This document shows, one piece after another, positions 60,413-64,000 of a stretch of 64,000 bases of DNA. The first letter of the stretch is position 1. The number at the start of each line of letters is the position of its first letter. The DNA is from Gracilimonas sp040117685. Its GTDB lineage: Bacteria; Bacteroidota; Rhodothermia; Balneolales; Balneolaceae. The notes below the pieces were generated by a model, which worked only from the letters and a program-made list of their open reading frames with translations, had not been told where the DNA came from and did not search any database. The translations under genes were made by a program, and so were the position numbers. The stretch spans positions 124,001-188,000 of the forward strand of contig NZ_JBEDYP020000014.1 in assembly GCF_040117685.2 (NCBI RefSeq), given 5' to 3'.

Positions 60413-61558
60413 TTAAAAGTCAATAAGCAAGCTGAATCGTAAGGTATTGGCAAGCGGGTGATCTTCTTCAAGGGTCTTTATATAACTGAAGTCGACACCT
60501 AGGAAACTATACCTGATACCGGCGCCAAAAGTGATATATTCACGATCCCCGTTTTGGGGGTCTTCAAAATAATAACCGCCACGCAATGCGAACTGATCAG
60601 CATACCAATATTCAATGCCGGCTCCAATCATAAATTGCTGCATCAGCCCAACTTCGACGGTATTCTGACCATCAAAACGCTCGAAGCTGCTCCATGACTT
60701 GTACAGAGCTTCAATAGGGCCTACTGCTTTGGTTTCGATAACGGTTGAGTCACCACTTTGTACTTCAAACTTATCGGTACGAGCCATGATTTTGGAAATA
60801 TCATTAGCAACGGTAATGCGGTTAATACCTTCATCATCGAGATCGAGATCAAAAGACCACCCAAAGCGTAGAACAGTGGGCAGGGGGTCTTTCTGGGCGT
60901 TGTCGGTATATTGAATACCTGGTCCAAGGTTAGAAAGGTTTGATCCAAAGCTAAACCGAGCATCTCTTCCTCCAAGCGAGAATGTATCCGTCTTATATAA
61001 GAAGGAAAGGTCAACAGCAACGCTGCTTCCCGGGTTTACTTTTTGGGCAGCAATGGAAGTACCACTGGCCAAACTGGAGTAAATAAGGCGCAAACTTGTT
61101 CCAACTCCGAAATTTTTACTGACCTGGTAACCATAAGACCCACCAAGGGCAACTTCGTAACTCTGGAATCGGGAGATGGGCTCAGGACTGGTTTCATCCG
61201 TTTCCACCTGCTCTCCAAGGTTCAGGTAGGTTAAGTGAGCTCCGAAGGTACCAATACCTTCAACGTAATATTTACCTACCACGTAATCGTAGAAAAGGTC
61301 GCTCACATTGAAGTTGGCCAACCAGTTGGAGTGGGTAATACTGGCTTGGTTGGCTCCTTTTTGGAAAGCTAATCCCGCGGGATTCCAAAATAGCGCAGAT
61401 GCGTTGTCTGAGATAGCTACTCCGGTGTTTCCCATACCGGCACCGCGCGAATCCGGTTCAATTTGAAGAAAGGGCACCGCTGTAATGGCAACCTGTGCAT
61501 ATGTAATGGCAGGCATTAAAAATAATGCTGCTGCTATGATGGATACTGTCCTTTTCAT
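60413..61558 (-). CDS. porV: Type IX secretion outer-membrane protein PorV (LptO)
   Basis: The 381-residue protein has a signal peptide (1-21) and a beta-barrel of the FadL-like PorV/PorQ family. AITAVPFLQIEPDSRGAGMGNTGVAISDNASALFWNPAGLAF is the family N-terminal signature, and the end ...ITFGAGIRYSFLGVDFSYIKTLEEDHPLANTLRFSLLIDF closes the barrel with terminal Phe. PorV carries T9SS cargo from the translocon to the PorU sortase, so this neighbour of porU fits. It is three bases from the M6-like cargo gene. Confidence 0.93.
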   Translation of the reverse strand: MKRTVSIIAAALFLMPAITYAQVAITAVPFLQIEPDSRGAGMGNTGVAISDNASALFWNPAGLAFQKGANQASITHSNWLANFNVSDLFYDYVVGKYYVEGIGTFGAHLTYLNLGEQVETDETSPEPISRFQSYEVALGGSYGYQVSKNFGVGTSLRLIYSSLASGTSIAAQKVNPGSSVAVDLSFLYKTDTFSLGGRDARFSFGSNLSNLGPGIQYTDNAQKDPLPTVLRFGWSFDLDLDDEGINRITVANDISKIMARTDKFEVQSGDSTVIETKAVGPIEALYKSWSSFERFDGQNTVEVGLMQQFMIGAGIEYWYADQFALRGGYYFEDPQNGDREYITFGAGIRYSFLGVDFSYIKTLEEDHPLANTLRFSLLIDF

Positions 61559-61612
61559 AAAAAACGAATTTAAGATAGTTGAATATAAGAGATTCAGGGT
61601 TAAGTTACGATG

Positions 61613-64000
61613 CTATCGTATGATTACGAGCTTTTCGACTTGCTCTGTTGTTTGTCTTCCTTTCGGGGTATTTGTTGCAACCCGAAGCACATAAATATAA
61701 GTACCGTTACCCAGGCGATCATAATCCCGGTCACGGCCATCCCATGAAATACTGGCATAAGAACTTGTAGTTATGAGTGACTGTTCAATGTGTTGCACCG
61801 GCTTGCCACTCAGTGTATAAATACGAACTGAAACATCAAGTGGATTACCGGGCTGGTTATGTTCGAAGCTGAATCGGGTGGCATTATTCATCGGGTTGGG
61901 GAAGTTAAACACGTTTCTGACGGTTAACTCCTCACTCGATGCTACTTCAAAGAAAACTTCTTCTTCTGAAGGATTATTGTGCACATCCCACGCCCGAACT
62001 TTAAGGGTATAGCTACCTTCCGGAAGTTGATCCAGAGGGTACTCGATACGCCCCCGCGTGAAATCATTTAAACTGCCCTCATAAAAATCGTTGAGGACGA
62101 ACGATTGTTGTGGTTCTGTATCGATTGTAGCAATTATCTCATGTCCTACTCCTGTTCCTGTAGTGTTTATGCCAGATTGATCTTCAAGTTCAATTATCAG
62201 TGTTGGTGAACTATTCACCAGGTTTCCGTTTACAAAGCGTTCATTATTCAGAAATACATCCATCTGCGGCCCCGAGCCGTCATCCACGGCGTTTTCATTA
62301 ACTCCGTTAAAGCGCACTTTTGTATATGAACCGCCGGCAGTTTGCCCATTACTGTTAGCAAAGAAAATGATTCGGCCGGTGTTGTCTGAAAAGCTGATGT
62401 CTTTTGGTACTATAAAAGAAGAGGTAAACTCCCCGTTAGTGATGGCGGCCTTGCCCTTGAATAGAATATCGTTCTCAGCTTCATAATCACAGCCAGAGAG
62501 CCGGCAATTGTCCTGAGCTACCCATTCTCTATCGGATGGCAGTGGAACATTACGAGGTGCGTCCATAACGGTGATGACTGCCTCTCCGTTATAATCGGGA
62601 AGGGGGTTACCCTGAAGATCCTTTATTTGCCCGGCCAGGTTTACCTGTTCAAGGGCCTTTATGGTCAGTGTGGTATCTTCACCAGCTTCTGAATAGCCGT
62701 TAATAGATGTCAGGTCAGCTTGTTGCTCAGGCAGACGAAATTTTGTAGCCGGATCGCCAATCAGTATGAATTTCTTACTGTTTCGGGAAGCTACAACGGT
62801 GGAACTGTTGATACTGGAATTTTTGGTGCGCATGTAAATATCACCCAGCCGAAGGGGGCTTCCATCGGAATTACGTTCCACCATTCGCTGGGAAAGAGCC
62901 ACATTCAGCCCGAAGTTATTACCGGCGCTGATAGTAAAACTTGTGAAGACGACCCGGGTGGTAGTAAATGCACCTACTATCCCTCCGTTCTCTGCAAAAA
63001 GCAATTGCTCAGCTCCGGATTGAGCTTCGATGTCATCATACCTTCCGAACTGACAGGTAGCTGTTACAAGTACCGCTAATTCATCACGGTTGGTGAGGTT
63101 GGGAATGTAATTAGACAAAAATAGCTCTTCATCAGACAGCGTCTGCTCATTTCCATGGCCCGAATAATTCATCACCAGGGTACCTTCGTTAAACGAATTT
63201 ATGAAAGCGTCTGTAGCTCCGGGTATTTTCCGTCCCGATCCGGTAATCTCAACCGGGTAGGCAAATTCATACACTTTTTTGATTCGGAGTCCGGGCTCCA
63301 TAAAGTTCATGCGCTGGGCGGTTTCATCGGCATTAACTACGTGAATATCTCTGTCGCCGGAATCGGGGAAGTCGTCGTCGGCCGCAAAGGTTAACAGGTT
63401 TTGCCAGCTGCCGGTGTTGGCCGGGTCCTCGTAGGTTTTAATTTTTTGGACGGCTATAGCTGCTTCAGATCTTGTTTGTGCAGAAATTCGGCCGAGTCCA
63501 ATATCCATGTAATGCGAGTTGCTGGTCAGTCCGGCGGACAAATCTCCCTCGTTGTCGTCCAGAAAACCAAAGAAATCATCGGTAGCAAAAGACTGTATCC
63601 TATTTAGAGATTCTTCACTTTGATAGGTGACGATATAATTTTGGAAACCATTGCTGATAATGTTCTTGTAGTCGAAGGTGGCATCCCCAAAAAGGAGTAA
63701 GTACTTCGGGGGTTCCTGTCCGTTGTTTAAAGCCCGGTCGTACAAAAATTTGGCATAGTCGCGAATAGCCGAGGGATCCACAACACCGCCTGAGAATTCG
63801 TTTAAAATCTGTTCTTGGGTCACTACCACAGGGTTTAACCCATCTTTTTGAGTTCGGTAACCGGCCAGGTCATCGGCATATTGCTTGAAGTCTTCAGATG
63901 TGACGATGATATAGTCAGGGTAATCGTTAATTCCTTTGAGATTCTGAGGGGCTACTAATGTACCCATAGCTGGTTGGAAAAAGCTGGATTGAGCTACGAA
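61613..64000 (-). CDS. porU: Type IX secretion sortase PorU (C25 gingipain-like peptidase), C-terminal part
   Basis: The visible ~795 residues (the N-terminus lies beyond the window) hold the C25 caspase-like domain with catalytic His in MNYSGHGNEQTLSD (codon 63155-63157) and Cys in VLVTATCQFGRYDD (codon 63053-63055). A Big/Ig-like region follows, then a C-terminal sorting domain-like end (NVFNFPNPMNNATRFSFEHNQPG...GNGTYIYVLRVAT). PorU cuts off the sorting signal of T9SS cargo and links the protein to lipopolysaccharide. All catalytic residues seen are intact. It heads the operon with porV and three further genes. Confidence 0.95.
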   Translation of the reverse strand, partial: FVAQSSFFQPAMGTLVAPQNLKGINDYPDYIIVTSEDFKQYADDLAGYRTQKDGLNPVVVTQEQILNEFSGGVVDPSAIRDYAKFLYDRALNNGQEPPKYLLLFGDATFDYKNIISNGFQNYIVTYQSEESLNRIQSFATDDFFGFLDDNEGDLSAGLTSNSHYMDIGLGRISAQTRSEAAIAVQKIKTYEDPANTGSWQNLLTFAADDDFPDSGDRDIHVVNADETAQRMNFMEPGLRIKKVYEFAYPVEITGSGRKIPGATDAFINSFNEGTLVMNYSGHGNEQTLSDEELFLSNYIPNLTNRDELAVLVTATCQFGRYDDIEAQSGAEQLLFAENGGIVGAFTTTRVVFTSFTISAGNNFGLNVALSQRMVERNSDGSPLRLGDIYMRTKNSSINSSTVVASRNSKKFILIGDPATKFRLPEQQADLTSINGYSEAGEDTTLTIKALEQVNLAGQIKDLQGNPLPDYNGEAVITVMDAPRNVPLPSDREWVAQDNCRLSGCDYEAENDILFKGKAAITNGEFTSSFIVPKDISFSDNTGRIIFFANSNGQTAGGSYTKVRFNGVNENAVDDGSGPQMDVFLNNERFVNGNLVNSSPTLIIELEDQSGINTTGTGVGHEIIATIDTEPQQSFVLNDFYEGSLNDFTRGRIEYPLDQLPEGSYTLKVRAWDVHNNPSEEEVFFEVASSEELTVRNVFNFPNPMNNATRFSFEHNQPGNPLDVSVRIYTLSGKPVQHIEQSLITTSSYASISWDGRDRDYDRLGNGTYIYVLRVATNTPKGRQTTEQVEKLVIIR

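Noticed and set aside
1..64000. tRNA, rRNA, insertion sequences, prophage or integrase genes
   Set aside because: None of their sequence signs were seen when reading both strands; not confirmed by a search.

Overview
The window is a 64 kb piece of chromosome with about 45% G+C by eye. It looks like a marine or halophilic member of the Bacteroidota/Balneolota group. My best guess is a Balneolaceae relative of Gracilimonas or Balneola, inferred from gene content only and not checked against a database. Pointers are a type IX secretion cluster (PorU, PorV and a cargo with a C-terminal sorting domain), a DUF4199 protein next to a membrane-bound LuxR regulator, a class II DAHP synthase, paired M16 peptidases and TAnnTTTG-like promoter elements. 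No rRNA, tRNA, CRISPR array, prophage or insertion sequence was found.

Layout. 1-1960: two M16 zinc peptidases (the first cut by the window edge). 2018-6513: a GntR-family regulator divergent from a sulfur cassette of two YeeE/YedE-type membrane proteins, a CstB-like persulfide dioxygenase/rhodanese fusion, a TauE exporter and a membrane-anchored rhodanese, with a 22-bp palindrome in the shared promoter region. 6678-13475: Tag glycosylase, PEP carboxylase, a branched-chain aminotransferase, a fluoride channel, a hydroxyacid dehydrogenase, a 17-unit heptanucleotide array and a CoA-type Nudix hydrolase. 13568-21656: a beta-barrel-like protein, a nucleoside kinase, SemiSWEET, RdgB, a glycosylasparaginase, a sodium symporter, an NTF2-like protein, a flavodoxin-reductase-like protein, and an aminotransferase/sulfotransferase pair. 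21782-29831: PurA, a STAS protein, SecF, SecD, a hypothetical protein and UvrA (frameshifted). 29996-33130: a frameshifted cupin, a response-regulator adenylate cyclase and DAHP synthase. 33131-38736: a proteostasis cluster of Hsp20, HtrA and ClpB, with a good sigma-54 promoter before hsp20 and two related terminator modules between htrA and clpB. 38825-43301: small accessory genes (VOC, DUF1801, DUF4199, LuxR), an M29 aminopeptidase and an ABC ATPase. 43441-52861: an acidic unknown protein paired with an acyl-CoA carboxylase subunit, two lipoproteins, purine nucleoside phosphorylase, an MBL hydrolase, a four-helix-bundle protein, PhoH, Rpe and a kinase-free PASTA protein. 52885-64000: a tightly packed operon of porU, porV, a degenerate M6-like peptidase with a sorting domain, an HExxH/TolB-propeller/outer-membrane-barrel fusion and a DUF5683-like protein.

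Most of the window is housekeeping. The parts that most deserve a second look are the GntR-linked persulfide cassette, the porU-porV operon carrying its own apparently inactive metalloprotease-like cargo, the twin small-RNA/terminator modules at 35585-35798, the sigma-54 signal before hsp20, and four independent single-base frameshifts (uvrA, cupin, clpB, phoH), all of the extra-base type in short mononucleotide runs. The shared direction makes consensus error the leading explanation, but it needs checking in reads. Several intergenic gaps also hold tandem words and long inverted repeats typical of lineage-specific non-coding repeats.
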